From ZAX-1 sp046533095 (GTDB taxonomy: Bacteria; Bacillota; Clostridia; Lachnospirales; Lachnospiraceae), in assembly GCA_046533095.1 (NCBI GenBank), contig JAJQRA010000020.1, positions 62,001-126,000 on the forward strand: a stretch of DNA of 64,000 nucleotides. Direction: 5' to 3'. Numbering within the stretch: the stretch's first letter is position 1; every line of letters begins with the position of its first letter. Positions 25,740 through 34,277 of this stretch are shown here, in pieces. Position numbers and translations under genes: made by a program. The notes below the pieces were generated by a model. That model was not told where the DNA came from. It ran no database searches and was given only the letters and a program-made list of their open reading frames with translations.

Positions 25740-26978
25740 ATGAATAGAAACTCAATTAGAATAACGACCTGCTGTTTGGCAAGCGCAGTATTGATTTCCG
25801 GAAATGCTTTTATATCAAATGCAGCAACTACTGCCGGGGCAAGCAACTTAGCTTTGACTGCAGCAGATAGCAAGACAAACAATATCAATCCGGTAGCAGG
25901 AGTATCACTTGATTTAGCACAATATGTACCACAGAGAAAAGAAGTGGCAGAGCCAAAAGAGCCGTCTGCAAAAAAGGTAGAATCAAAAGATGCGCCTGAA
26001 GTGGCAGAGCCTGTAGCCGAGAAGTCTGAATATGCAGATATAGCGATTGCTCAGGTTGACAATTTTGTTAACGTAAGAGAAACAGCTGACACAGAAGGTG
26101 AAGTGGTTGGGAAGCTCTATAACAATTCTGCCGCAACAGTGGTAGCAACAGAAGGCGATTGGTATAAGATTCATTCCGGAGATGTGGAAGGCTATGTTAA
26201 ATGTGAATTTGTAGTTACCGGAAATGAAGAGCTTGCAAAGTCGGTGGGACATAGGGTAGCGAAAGTGAATACAGACTCACTTAATGTAAGAGGAGAGGCC
26301 TCTACGGAAGGTGAAGTTTTGGGACAGGTTCCCGAAGGGGAAGTATTAACTGTTGTAGAAGAGACGGGTGAATGGGTCAAAGTCTCTATAGAAGAAGGAG
26401 AAGGATTCGTTTCAAATGAATTTGTAGAATGCAGTACTCGCTATGTAATTGCTGAATCAAAAGAAGCAGAAGCGGCTAGATTGAAAAAAGAAGAAGAAGA
26501 TCGCCAGGCTGCTGCTGCGGCTGCGGCAAAAAAGGCAGCATCTGCTAGTGCCGGCTCTTCCTCCGGTAGTTCTTCACAAAGTTCCCCTGCGGCAGAATCG
26601 GCACCGGCAGCATCCTATAATCCGCCATCTGGTGGAAGTGGACAAGCAGTTGTAGATTATGCTTGCCAGTTTGTAGGCAACCCATATGTTTATGGTGGAA
26701 CAAGCCTTACGAACGGAGCAGACTGTTCTGGATTTGTTATGAGCGTATATGCCGCATTTGGTGTTGGCTTGCCACATTCCTCTAGTGCATTGGCTGGTGT
26801 AGGCTATGGAGTAAGTTTTGCAGAGGCACAACCGGGTGATATCATCTGCTATAGTGGCCACGTTGCAATCTATGTAGGCGGGAATACGATTGTACATGCA
26901 AGTACGGCGGCAACTGGTATTAAATATACCTCGCCCGCTGATTATAGAGGAATTGTAGCAGTAAGAAGAATATTTTAA
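25740..26978 (+). CDS. Secreted SH3b-NlpC/P60 peptidoglycan hydrolase
   Basis: A 412-residue exported wall hydrolase. Residues 1-30 form a signal peptide (RITTCCLASAVLISGNAFIS). Two bacterial SH3 domains follow: NFVNVRETADTEGEVVGKLY near residue 106, and SLNVRGEASTEGEVLGQVPE near residue 178. An Ala/Lys/Glu-rich coiled segment and a Ser/Pro linker lead to the NlpC/P60 catalytic domain, with Cys329 in NGADCSGF and His in SGHVAIYVGG. It probably cuts stem-peptide bonds in peptidoglycan. The ATG at 25740 is preferred over TTG at 25728, because GGAGG (25730-25734) is the ribosome site. The strong promoter and WalR-like box suggest cell-wall-responsive control. Confidence 0.93.
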   Translation: MNRNSIRITTCCLASAVLISGNAFISNAATTAGASNLALTAADSKTNNINPVAGVSLDLAQYVPQRKEVAEPKEPSAKKVESKDAPEVAEPVAEKSEYADIAIAQVDNFVNVRETADTEGEVVGKLYNNSAATVVATEGDWYKIHSGDVEGYVKCEFVVTGNEELAKSVGHRVAKVNTDSLNVRGEASTEGEVLGQVPEGEVLTVVEETGEWVKVSIEEGEGFVSNEFVECSTRYVIAESKEAEAARLKKEEEDRQAAAAAAAKKAASASAGSSSGSSSQSSPAAESAPAASYNPPSGGSGQAVVDYACQFVGNPYVYGGTSLTNGADCSGFVMSVYAAFGVGLPHSSSALAGVGYGVSFAEAQPGDIICYSGHVAIYVGGNTIVHASTAATGIKYTSPADYRGIVAVRRIF

Positions 26979-26992
26979 TCATACATAATAGT

Positions 26993-27180
26993 GATGGAAC
27001 ATGAATTGCTCAATCACCAGATTCACGGCATAAAGGACGTGCCTTTTATCCAAAATTTGCGTTGCAGCTTTTGAATAAGCGATACGATGGAACAGGAATC
27101 GTTCAATCATCAGATTCACGGCACAAAGAACATGCCTTTTATCAGACTTTGCGTTGTAGCTTCTGATAAGCGATACGATA
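26993..27180 (+). repeat. 93-bp tandem repeat with conserved hairpin
   Basis: Two copies start at 26993 and 27086 (GATGGAACA...), and a third begins at 27177. Each contains a stem around GCGTTG(C/T)AGC: TTATCCAAAA/TTTTGAATAA in copy 1, and TTATCAGA/TCTGATAA in copy 2. The arms differ between copies in a mostly compensating way. Confidence 0.75.
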
Positions 27181-27199
27181 GAACAATATTTATGAAGTA

Positions 27200-27235
27200 C
27201 TGCTGTATTCTACTGGTTGGAATACAGCAGTTTTT
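27200..27235 (+). terminator. Rho-independent terminator downstream of the NlpC/P60 gene
   Basis: CTGCTGTATTC (27200-27210) pairs perfectly with GAATACAGCAG (27220-27230) around a 9-base loop, followed by TTTTT. Confidence 0.88.
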
Positions 27236-27445
27236 GCACATACGATTTTATGGAGAAGCCGTAAAAGAAACACAAGGGATATTTTTAGGAATACAGCCAT
27301 TTTGTGTACATACTTTTGATGAAGTGAAAATACTGTAAAGTGCAAAAAAAGCAAATTATACATAATGCACAAAAATAGGCAATCGCCGTTTTTGTGAAAA
27401 AGAAAGAAGAAAATATTAACATGGCATCAAGAAAAACCAGAAAAG

Positions 27446-27516
27446 TTATCAACATCAAAAAATGTGGAAATATCGAAAAAAATGAGTTATACACAGAGTT
27501 ATGAACAGTATCCACG
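27446..27516 (+). promoter_or_regulatory. Weak cluster of DnaA-box-like sites
   Basis: TTATACACA (27487-27495) fits TTATNCACA. TTATCAACA (27446-27454) and GTATCCACG (27508-27516) each differ from a DnaA box by one or two bases. The stretch is very AT-rich. No replication gene is adjacent. Confidence 0.35.
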
Positions 27517-27735
27517 TAAAATTGATAAGAATAGTTGCATTAAATAGCAAATAATCAGAACGTGTGTTTTGTGACTAATAATGAATCTGCATAAAAATCA
27601 AAAAATGAGATAAAATAGGTTGACATTTCAAATGCGAAACAATTGAATTTTCTTTTGGGAAATAGTGTGAAAATGATGTTCTGTTATCGTAATTTACAAC
27701 AATTAACCAAGGACAAACGTTTTTCTAGATTTAAG

Positions 27736-27764
27736 TTGCTAATATGCGGTTATTTTGGTATACT
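27736..27764 (+). promoter_or_regulatory. Promoter for the WecG/TagA-like gene
   Basis: TTGCTA (27736-27741), 17 bases, TATACT (27759-27764), about 130 bases upstream of the likely start. Confidence 0.5.
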
Positions 27765-27892
27765 CTCTAGTAGACTTCATAGACTTTTTATATACAGAAA
27801 GAATATGGCAAGGGCTATAGAAAGACAGGTAGCTATTTAGTGCCTTGGGAACGAGAGAGGAACGACTAAATAGTCACAAAAATAGGTGTCCT

Positions 27893-28573
27893 ATGATAAA
27901 AAAAATAGATATACTGGGAATTCAGATTGATAATTATTCGGTAAATGAAACGATGCTTTTGGTGGAAAACTACCTAAACGCCACTGTTATGAATACGATT
28001 GAGATAATTTCCACAGAAATGATCGTACTTGCTAAATCAGATACAACGTTAAAAGAGTGTATCGAAAACTTGGATTTGGCTATTATTGGTGAAAAAGAAC
28101 TTCTAACAGAAGCAAAAGTAGCATCTGTAAGCCGGATAAGGGAAACGATGAACAAAGATTTTTTTACTGAATTTATGAAACGTATTATACGAAATAATAA
28201 AACAGTATATCTTCTTTGTGATACGGGAGCACAGACAAAACAGACGGAGAGCTATCTGTTGACCCACTATGAAAAGCTGATAATTGTAGGAAGCTATTCC
28301 GTGGAAGACTGTACAGGAGATATCGATACAGCGATCAATGAAATGAATATTGCCGCCCCGGATATTATTTTATCTTTACTGCCGACACCCGAACAGGAAT
28401 ATTTTTTGAGTGAAAACAAAGGAAAGATTGGTGCTATCATATGGCTTGGACTAGGTCAGGATTATATGAGGCATAAAAAAATGGACAGGATAAGGAAAAT
28501 TGTTAAGAAATGTATGAATAGAAGTATGCTTCGCCATATGATGTTAAAATATAAAGAAGAAAATAAGATGTAG
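27893..28573 (+). CDS. Divergent WecG/TagA/CpsF-family glycosyltransferase-like protein
   Basis: A 226-residue protein with the family architecture: ILGIQIDNYSVNETMLLVE near residue 7, IEIISTEMIVLAKSDTTLKE near residue 36, then LDLAIIG, and later PDIILSLLPTPEQEYFL and IGAIIWLGLG in place of the usual GxP-QE-W and GVGxxFD blocks. The family moves ManNAc-type sugars onto lipid-linked wall-polymer precursors. The usual PDG segment with its catalytic Asp appears as I65-G66-E67, so activity is doubtful. The start at 27893 follows AGGTG. An upstream TTG at 27845 is less likely. No other wall-polymer gene is adjacent. Confidence 0.72.
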   Translation: MIKKIDILGIQIDNYSVNETMLLVENYLNATVMNTIEIISTEMIVLAKSDTTLKECIENLDLAIIGEKELLTEAKVASVSRIRETMNKDFFTEFMKRIIRNNKTVYLLCDTGAQTKQTESYLLTHYEKLIIVGSYSVEDCTGDIDTAINEMNIAAPDIILSLLPTPEQEYFLSENKGKIGAIIWLGLGQDYMRHKKMDRIRKIVKKCMNRSMLRHMMLKYKEENKM

Positions 28574-29037
28574 CTATGGCAGATAGCCAAATCGTATTGT
28601 GACATAGGAACAAATTGGTTTTGACGAACGGATGATGCATACATGATCATACATTGGGCATGGATAAATTGATGATGAGGGAGGTACAATGTAAACGTTA
28701 CAGATTTTGTATACTATGTACAGCTGAAAAAGTGGGGTTTTTCGGAAAAATCCTGAAAAAAATAAAAAAATGTATAAAAAGTATATATTTCCCTTTCTTT
28801 TTTTGTAGTATTGCATTAAAATACAAAGTATAGTAGTTTGATTTCCTGAAAATATAGAGTGATTTTGTGTAAGTTGCATAGAACAGAATAACTATTTAGA
28901 TACCCGGTATTTGAAGTGTTTTGACAAATTGGTTATGCACAAGTTGATAATGAGGGAGGCATGGCTGAATAGTTATGTAATAGTTACCAAAAGCGGTGTA
29001 TAAGCTTGGGGTTCAAATAGGAAAAGGAGTGGGGCAG
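28574..29037 (+). other. Intergenic region with a partial duplicated element
   Basis: No gene seen. CAAATTGGTT...TTGATGATGAGGGAGG (about 28611-28684) recurs in shortened form as CAAATTGGTT...TTGATAATGAGGGAGG (about 28925-28960), so a ribosome-site-like stretch was duplicated. The remainder is AT-rich. Confidence 0.5.
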
Positions 29038-30126
29038 ATGATTTCAAATCAAATACTTCAAAATACAATTGAAGGGCTGAAAGGCATTACAAGGATTGAT
29101 TTATGTATTATTGATACGGAAGGAAAAGTGCAGGCAACCACATTTTTGGATGCAGATAATTATGTAAACCCGGCATTGGCATTTGTGGAATCTCCGGCAG
29201 ACAGTCAGGTTGTACAGGGATATCAATTTTTTAAAGTGTTTGACGAGCACCAATTAGAATATGTACTGTTGGCAAATGGAGACAGCGATGACGTGTATAT
29301 GATAGGCAAGATTGCAAGCTTTCAGATTCAAAATTTATTAGTAGCATATAAGGAACGTTTTGATAAAGATAATTTTGTAAAAAACCTCCTTTTGGACAAC
29401 CTTCTTTTGGTGGACATCTATAATCGGGCGAAAAAACTTCATATTGATACAGAAGTAGCCAGAGTGGTATTCATTGTAGAAACCAACCGTGAAAAAGATG
29501 GGAATGAACTTGAAAAAGTGCGGAGTATTTTTGGCGGGAAATCGAAAGACTTTATTACTGCCGTAGATGAGAAGAATATTATTGTGGTAAAAGAGTTAGG
29601 GGAAAATGAAAGTTATGACGATTTAAATAAAACAGCAGAGGTGATTTTAAATATATTCCGTAGCGAAGAGGAATGTAATGTCCATATTGCCTATGGTACG
29701 ATTGTAGGCGAAATCAAAGAAGTTTCCCGTTCTTATAAAGAAGCACGTATGGCACTTGATGTAGGAAAAATATTTTTTGAGGATCGCAATATTATCGCGT
29801 ACTCCACACTAGGCATCGGGCGCTTGATTTATCAGCTTCCAATCCCATTGTGCAAAATGTTTATTAAGGAAATTTTCGATGGGAAATCACCGGATGATTT
29901 TGATGAAGAAACGCTTTCTACGATAAATAAATTTTTTGAAAACAGCCTGAATGTTTCAGAAACATCTAGGCAACTATATATTCATCGAAATACTCTTGTT
30001 TATCGCCTAGACAAATTGCAAAAAAGTACAGGCCTGGATTTGCGTGTATTTGAGGATGCGATCACATTTAAAATTGCCCTTATGGTTGTGAAGTATATGA
30101 AGTATATGGAGTCTTTAGATTACTAA
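29038..30126 (+). CDS. CdaR/PucR-type transcriptional regulator
   Basis: A 362-residue regulator. The C-terminus has the PucR-type helix-turn-helix: LNVSETSRQLYIHRNTLVYR near residue 304, then LDKLQKSTGLDLR, then a final helix (FEDAITFKIALMV). The middle part (about 130-260) resembles the GGDEF-like domain of CdaR proteins (NVHIAYGTIVGEIKEVSRSY). The N-terminal 120 residues may be a sensory fold (GLKGITRIDLCIIDTEGKVQ). The start at 29038 has AAAAGGAG upstream; GTG at 28996 lacks a site. It ends 11 bases before ftsE. Such regulators usually sense sugar acids or purine products, but its target is unknown here. Confidence 0.8.
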   Translation: MISNQILQNTIEGLKGITRIDLCIIDTEGKVQATTFLDADNYVNPALAFVESPADSQVVQGYQFFKVFDEHQLEYVLLANGDSDDVYMIGKIASFQIQNLLVAYKERFDKDNFVKNLLLDNLLLVDIYNRAKKLHIDTEVARVVFIVETNREKDGNELEKVRSIFGGKSKDFITAVDEKNIIVVKELGENESYDDLNKTAEVILNIFRSEEECNVHIAYGTIVGEIKEVSRSYKEARMALDVGKIFFEDRNIIAYSTLGIGRLIYQLPIPLCKMFIKEIFDGKSPDDFDEETLSTINKFFENSLNVSETSRQLYIHRNTLVYRLDKLQKSTGLDLRVFEDAITFKIALMVVKYMKYMESLDY

Positions 30127-30137
30127 TTGGAGGATAT

Positions 30138-30857
30138 ATGATTACACTAGTAAATGTCAGCAAGGATTACAAGACAGGAATTCCTGCCTTGAATGACGTT
30201 AGTCTGCATATAGAACAGGGGGAATTTGTTTTTATCGTGGGTGACAGCGGTTCAGGCAAGTCTACGTTAATTAAATTGCTGTTAAAGGAGCTAGAACCTA
30301 CAGCGGGCGTAATTACGATAAATGGAAGAAAATTAAATGGGGTGAAGCGGAATCAGATTCCGAGATACCGGCGAAATATTGGCGTTGTTTTTCAAGATTT
30401 CCGTCTGCTTAAGGATCGTAACGTTTATGAGAATGTTGCATTTGCCCAAAGAGTGGTTTCGATGCCCGCAAAGAGTATCAAGCGCCGTGTCCCGATGATG
30501 TTGTCAATGGTAGGCCTTGCCGCAAAATATAGATCTTATCCACGCCAGCTTTCCGGTGGCGAACAGCAGCGTGTAGCGATTGCACGGGCACTTGTAAACG
30601 AACCGAAAATATTGCTTGCAGATGAGCCGACCGGCAATTTAGACGCCCACAATGCATGGGATATCATGCGCCTATTAGATGAAATCAACCAAAAAGGTAC
30701 AACGGTTTTAGTCGTGACCCATAATTTGGAAATTGTGAAAGCCATGCACAAAAGGGTGATTACGATGAAAAAAGGCGTTGTCGCCAGTGATGGGATGGCG
30801 GATGATATGAAAGGCATCATCGGTCGTGATGAAATGGGTGATGACTATGCGACTTAG
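30138..30857 (+). CDS. ftsE: Cell-division ATP-binding protein FtsE
   Basis: The ATPase of the FtsEX complex, 239 residues. It has Walker A (VGDSGSGKSTLIK near residue 34), signature LSGGEQQRVAIARALVNEP near residue 137, Walker B (LLADEPTGNLD) and H-loop (VVTHNLE). FtsEX couples ATP hydrolysis to activation of wall hydrolases at the septum or during elongation, which suits the NlpC/P60 gene upstream, although that gene has its own promoter. GGAGG precedes the ATG. ftsX overlaps its end. Confidence 0.95.
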   Translation: MITLVNVSKDYKTGIPALNDVSLHIEQGEFVFIVGDSGSGKSTLIKLLLKELEPTAGVITINGRKLNGVKRNQIPRYRRNIGVVFQDFRLLKDRNVYENVAFAQRVVSMPAKSIKRRVPMMLSMVGLAAKYRSYPRQLSGGEQQRVAIARALVNEPKILLADEPTGNLDAHNAWDIMRLLDEINQKGTTVLVVTHNLEIVKAMHKRVITMKKGVVASDGMADDMKGIIGRDEMGDDYAT

Positions 30858-31755
30858 TACATTTTTCTATACATTGAAACAGGGGATTGGGAATATATGG
30901 AGGAATAAAATGTTTTCGCTTGCCTCCATAGCAACGATGTCTGCCTGTATTTTTCTATTTGGATTGTTTTATGCAATTGTGGTCAACTTTCAGAGTGTCG
31001 TAAAGGAGGCGGAATCAGGGGTATCGGTTACTGTATTTTTTGAAGAAGGGATAAGCCAAGCAAAAATAGATGCAATTGGCGACCAGATTGACAAACGCGT
31101 GGAAGTAGCGGGGAAAACATATATTACGGCAGATGAGGCATGGCTTAAATTTCAAGAGAAATATTTAAAAGGGGCGGAAGGGGTAGCGCAAGACTTCATG
31201 GGCGATAATCCCCTTGCAAATTCTGAGCATTTTGAAATTTTTATGAAAGACATTTCCATGCAAAAGTCACTCGTGACCTATTTAACATCTTTAGATGGGG
31301 TGCGTGAAATAAAAAGTTCGGATATTGCCGCAAATACCCTTTCTGATTTTAATAAACTGATTGGATATATTTCAGTAGGTATCATTTTGATCTTGATATG
31401 CGTCGCTGTTTTTCTAATAAGCAATACGGTAACAGTAGGGATTTCAGTAAGGCGGGAAGAAATTGCCATCATGAAACTGATCGGTGCAACGGATTACTTT
31501 GTTCGGGCTCCGTTTATCGTAGAAGGTATTTTGATTGGATTAATCGGCTCTGCACTGCCACTGTGTATGCTCTATTACCTATATCGTAGGATTATCATAT
31601 ATATTGGCGAAAAATTTAACTTTTTAAATGATATATTGAACTTCCTTCCGGTTAAGTCTGTATTTGCAACCCTTGTTCCGGTGGGGCTAATACTTGGTGT
31701 TGGAATCGGCTTTTTAGGGAGCAGGCTAACAATCCGCAAACATTTAAAGGTATAG
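30847..31755 (+). CDS. ftsX: Cell-division permease-like protein FtsX
   Basis: Membrane partner of FtsE, 302 residues with four predicted membrane segments (SLASIATMSACIFLFGLFYA near residue 23; then near 180, 235 and 275) and an extracellular loop between the first two, which would contact a hydrolase. I place the start at 30847, because GGGTG at 30836-30840 is then six bases upstream; this overlaps ftsE by 11 bases. In-frame ATGs at 30826 and 30841 are possible. ctpA follows by 20 bases. Confidence 0.93.
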   Translation: MRLSTFFYTLKQGIGNIWRNKMFSLASIATMSACIFLFGLFYAIVVNFQSVVKEAESGVSVTVFFEEGISQAKIDAIGDQIDKRVEVAGKTYITADEAWLKFQEKYLKGAEGVAQDFMGDNPLANSEHFEIFMKDISMQKSLVTYLTSLDGVREIKSSDIAANTLSDFNKLIGYISVGIILILICVAVFLISNTVTVGISVRREEIAIMKLIGATDYFVRAPFIVEGILIGLIGSALPLCMLYYLYRRIIIYIGEKFNFLNDILNFLPVKSVFATLVPVGLILGVGIGFLGSRLTIRKHLKV

Positions 31756-31775
31756 AATATAGAAAGGCATTTTAA

Positions 31776-32987
31776 ATGAAATCAGAGAAAAGGGACTTTA
31801 AGAAAGGGTTCATAATTGGGATGCTGGCTATGCTGCTTCTTGTGATCGTGGCAAGTGCAGCCTTGTTTTTGAAGGCATATCAAAGGAGTGGGCAGCAAAA
31901 AAGCGACACTGTATTGCTAAATGAGAAAACAGAAGAAAAGCTTTTAGGGATTACCAATATTATTGAGAACTATTACTATGAGGATGTCGATGAAGATGCC
32001 TTAGTGGAGGGGTTGTATTCCGGAGTTGTACAAGGGGTTTCGGATCCTTATTCTGTATATTATACGGCGAAGGAGTATAACTCCTTGATGGAATCGACCG
32101 CGGGGATTTACTATGGAATCGGCACGCAGCTTACGCAGAATGTAAATACAATGGAAGTAGAAATTATCCGCGTATTTAAAGGATCCCCCGCAGAAGAGGC
32201 TGGATTAAAAGCTGGTGATGTCATTATAAAAGCCGGAGATGTGGAAGCGGCAAGTATTGAACTTGCGCAATTTGTCTTAAATATCAAGGGGGAAGCAGGG
32301 ACAACAGTTCATTTGACCATTTACCGCAAAGAGGAAACAAAAAAACTGGAATTTGATGTAACGCGCAGGCAAGTAGAGACGCCGACGGTAGAATATCAGC
32401 TGTTAGATGGAGATGTAGGATTGATTCAGCTTACAGAATTTACGCAAGTGACATTCGAGCAGTTTCAAAATGCAGTGGATGATTTGACGCAGCAAGGAAT
32501 GAAATTTATGATTGTAGATTTAAGGAACAATCCAGGTGGCCTGTTGGATTCCGTCTGCAATATATTAGATGCAATACTACCGGAAGGACTTTTAGTCTAT
32601 ACAGAGGACAAAAATGGCAAACGGGAAGAACTTGCTTCAGATGCAGAACATGCGATGGATACTCCGTTGGCTGTACTCATCAATAAAAATAGTGCAAGTG
32701 CATCGGAGATATTTGCAGGGGCCATAAAAGACTATGGATATGGAACATTAATCGGAACGACATCTTTTGGAAAAGGGATTGTGCAAAAGATATTTCCATT
32801 AGAAGATGGAAGCGCCCTAAAGGTTACAACATCCAAATATTTTACGCCAAAGGGGAATTATATACATGATGTTGGAATTGAACCGGATATTACCTTAGAA
32901 TATAAATATGCAAATGAAGAGGATACGACCTATGATCCGATGAATGACAATCAAGTGCAAAAGGCGATTGAAGTTTTGAAAAAATAG
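31776..32987 (+). CDS. ctpA: S41-family C-terminal processing protease (CtpA type)
   Basis: A 403-residue membrane-anchored serine protease. A single N-terminal membrane segment (GFIIGMLAMLLLVIVASAAL, residues 10-30) is followed by a PDZ domain (PAEEAGLKAGDVIIKAGDVE near residue 138) and an S41 catalytic domain. The Ser/Lys dyad lies in SASASEIFAGAIKDYG near residue 308 and TSFGKGIVQK near residue 330. It is secreted across the membrane and trims C-termini of exported proteins. ftsEX-ctpA clusters are common in Firmicutes, suggesting a role in wall-hydrolase turnover. Confidence 0.93.
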   Translation: MKSEKRDFKKGFIIGMLAMLLLVIVASAALFLKAYQRSGQQKSDTVLLNEKTEEKLLGITNIIENYYYEDVDEDALVEGLYSGVVQGVSDPYSVYYTAKEYNSLMESTAGIYYGIGTQLTQNVNTMEVEIIRVFKGSPAEEAGLKAGDVIIKAGDVEAASIELAQFVLNIKGEAGTTVHLTIYRKEETKKLEFDVTRRQVETPTVEYQLLDGDVGLIQLTEFTQVTFEQFQNAVDDLTQQGMKFMIVDLRNNPGGLLDSVCNILDAILPEGLLVYTEDKNGKREELASDAEHAMDTPLAVLINKNSASASEIFAGAIKDYGYGTLIGTTSFGKGIVQKIFPLEDGSALKVTTSKYFTPKGNYIHDVGIEPDITLEYKYANEEDTTYDPMNDNQVQKAIEVLKK

Positions 32988-33032
32988 GTAGAAAAAATAA
33001 ATTGATTCTAAATTGATTATGTCAAAAAATGG

Positions 33033-33061
33033 TTGACACGCTTTAGGCTGTGTAATATAAT
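33033..33061 (+). promoter_or_regulatory. Perfect consensus promoter for rplM-rpsI
   Basis: TTGACA (33033-33038), exactly 17 bases, TATAAT (33056-33061). It lies within the 308-bp gap between ctpA and rplM and implies a 5' leader of about 230 bases. Apart from this promoter and the hairpin at 33238-33272, I see nothing recognisable in that gap. Confidence 0.85.
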
Positions 33062-33237
33062 AGGAAAGTATGGCAACTTAGGAATGCAAGTTAGGAATGT
33101 GAGCAACAGCCCCAGCGAAGCGTTTTTGCTTTGACTACAAAGAAAAATGTAAATGGTGTGAAAATGATAGCATGGAATCCAATGACATGGAATTTAAAAA
33201 AATTTCCAAGGACATGGTATCAGAGTAACATTGTATG

Positions 33238-33272
33238 AATGTAGGTTCGTTTACAACGAAACAGGTACATTC
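33238..33272 (+). ncRNA. Candidate ribosomal protein L13 leader hairpin
   Basis: GAATGTA (33238-33244) pairs with TACATTC (33266-33272), and inside it TTCGTT (33246-33251) pairs with AACGAA (33255-33260). The hairpin ends just before the AAGGAGG of rplM. Firmicutes have a known L13 leader motif at this place, so autoregulation by L13 is plausible. I matched position and shape, not the covariance model. Confidence 0.6.
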
Positions 33273-33295
33273 ATTTCATTCAAGGAGGTACAGTA

Positions 33296-33724
33296 ATGAC
33301 AACTTTTATGGCCAGTCCGTCAACAATTGAAAGAAAATGGTATGTAGTTGATGCACAAGGAAAGACATTAGGTCGGTTAGCATCTGAGATAGCAAAGGTG
33401 TTAAGAGGAAAAAATAAACCTATTTATACCCCTCATATGGATACAGGCGACTATGTAATCGTAGTCAATGCCGAGAAAGTGAAAGTGACAGGCAAGAAAT
33501 TAGCGCAAAAAATCTACTATCATCACTCTGACTATGTAGGTGGGATGAAAGAAACGACATTAAAAGAGCTGTTGGCAAAAAAACCGGAAAGAGTTATGGA
33601 ACTTGCAGTAAAGGGCATGTTGCCAAAAGGGCCTTTAGGAAGGCAGATGTATAAGAAATTATTTGTCTATGCAGGACCGGAACACAAGCATGAAGCTCAA
33701 CAGCCGGAAGCTTTCACAATTTAA
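33296..33724 (+). CDS. rplM: Ribosomal protein L13
   Basis: Large-subunit ribosomal protein, 142 residues, standard length. The N-terminal KWYVVDAQGKTLGRLASEIA, the central YVIVVNAEKVKVTGKK and the C-terminal VKGMLPKGPLGRQMYKKLFV are all typical. AAGGAGGT precedes the ATG. The encoded start MTTFMASPSTIERKW matches clostridial L13. It is followed by rpsI after 19 bases, the usual pair. Transcription is expected from the perfect promoter at 33033-33061 through a leader hairpin. Confidence 0.97.
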   Translation: MTTFMASPSTIERKWYVVDAQGKTLGRLASEIAKVLRGKNKPIYTPHMDTGDYVIVVNAEKVKVTGKKLAQKIYYHHSDYVGGMKETTLKELLAKKPERVMELAVKGMLPKGPLGRQMYKKLFVYAGPEHKHEAQQPEAFTI

Positions 33725-33743
33725 TAGAGGAGGAAAAAATAGT

Positions 33744-34136
33744 ATGGCTAGTATAAAGCATTATGGAACAGGAAGAAGAAAAACATCGGTTGCCAGAGTA
33801 TATTTAGTGCCCGGAACTGGTGAAATTACGATTAATAAAAGAAATATTGATGAATATTTAAATTTAGCGACTTTAAAGGTAATTGTTCGTCAACCACTTG
33901 TTGCGACAGGAACAGTTGATAAGTTCGATGTTTTAGTGAATGTAAAAGGCGGTGGGTATACAGGTCAAGCAGGAGCCATCAGACATGGCATAGCAAGAGC
34001 CTTATTGCAGGCAGATCTTGATTTCCGTCCGGTATTAAAGAAAGCAGGCTACTTAACAAGGGATCCACGTATGAAAGAAAGAAAGAAGTACGGTTTGAAA
34101 GGGGCACGTCGTGCGCCTCAGTTCTCGAAAAGATAA
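33744..34136 (+). CDS. rpsI: Ribosomal protein S9
   Basis: Small-subunit ribosomal protein, 130 residues. It begins MASIKHYGTGRRKTSVARVY and ends GLKGARRAPQFSKR, the conserved C-terminal tail that reaches the P-site. GAGGAGG upstream of 33744 fixes the start; the frame is open further up inside rplM but that part is not S9. The terminator at 34241-34277 lies downstream. Confidence 0.97.
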   Translation: MASIKHYGTGRRKTSVARVYLVPGTGEITINKRNIDEYLNLATLKVIVRQPLVATGTVDKFDVLVNVKGGGYTGQAGAIRHGIARALLQADLDFRPVLKKAGYLTRDPRMKERKKYGLKGARRAPQFSKR

Positions 34137-34240
34137 GCCTAAGCCTTATCAGAAAAAAGAAAATGCAGAGAAATCAACGATGCAAGCATTGTGTATCCTG
34201 CCTAAGCTTTGCACAGTTTCTTACACGCTACTTACAAGAA

Positions 34241-34277
34241 AGATACCCCAGTACATGGTGTGCGGGGGTATCTTTTG
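34241..34277 (+). terminator. Terminator of the rplM-rpsI operon
   Basis: AGATACCCC (34241-34249) pairs with GGGGTATCT (34265-34273), followed by a T-run. It lies between rpsI and the VanZ-like gene. Confidence 0.75.

Larger units (their letters stand above)
26979..27892 (+). other. Gene-poor 0.9-kb region with repeats, terminator and promoter
   Basis: No convincing gene is visible. It holds the 93-bp tandem repeat, a terminator, an imperfect second copy of the sequence around GGAATACAGC (27219-27260 and 27290-27330), weak DnaA-like sites and the promoter of the WecG-like gene. Short open frames here have no ribosome sites. Confidence 0.6.

Noticed and set aside
26993..27180. Repeat at 26993-27180 as a CRISPR array
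   Set aside because: The units are 93 bp and the whole unit repeats; there are no unique spacers and no cas genes.
27643..27840. Open frame of about 65 codons upstream of the WecG-like gene
   Set aside because: No ribosome site, no recognisable motif, and it contains the promoter used by the next gene.
28960..29035. Possible tRNA-like sequence (GGCATGGCTGAATAG ... GGGTTCAAATA)
   Set aside because: D- and T-loop-like words are present but the T-stem and acceptor arms do not pair, and no anticodon arm can be drawn. It is the leader of the CdaR-like gene.
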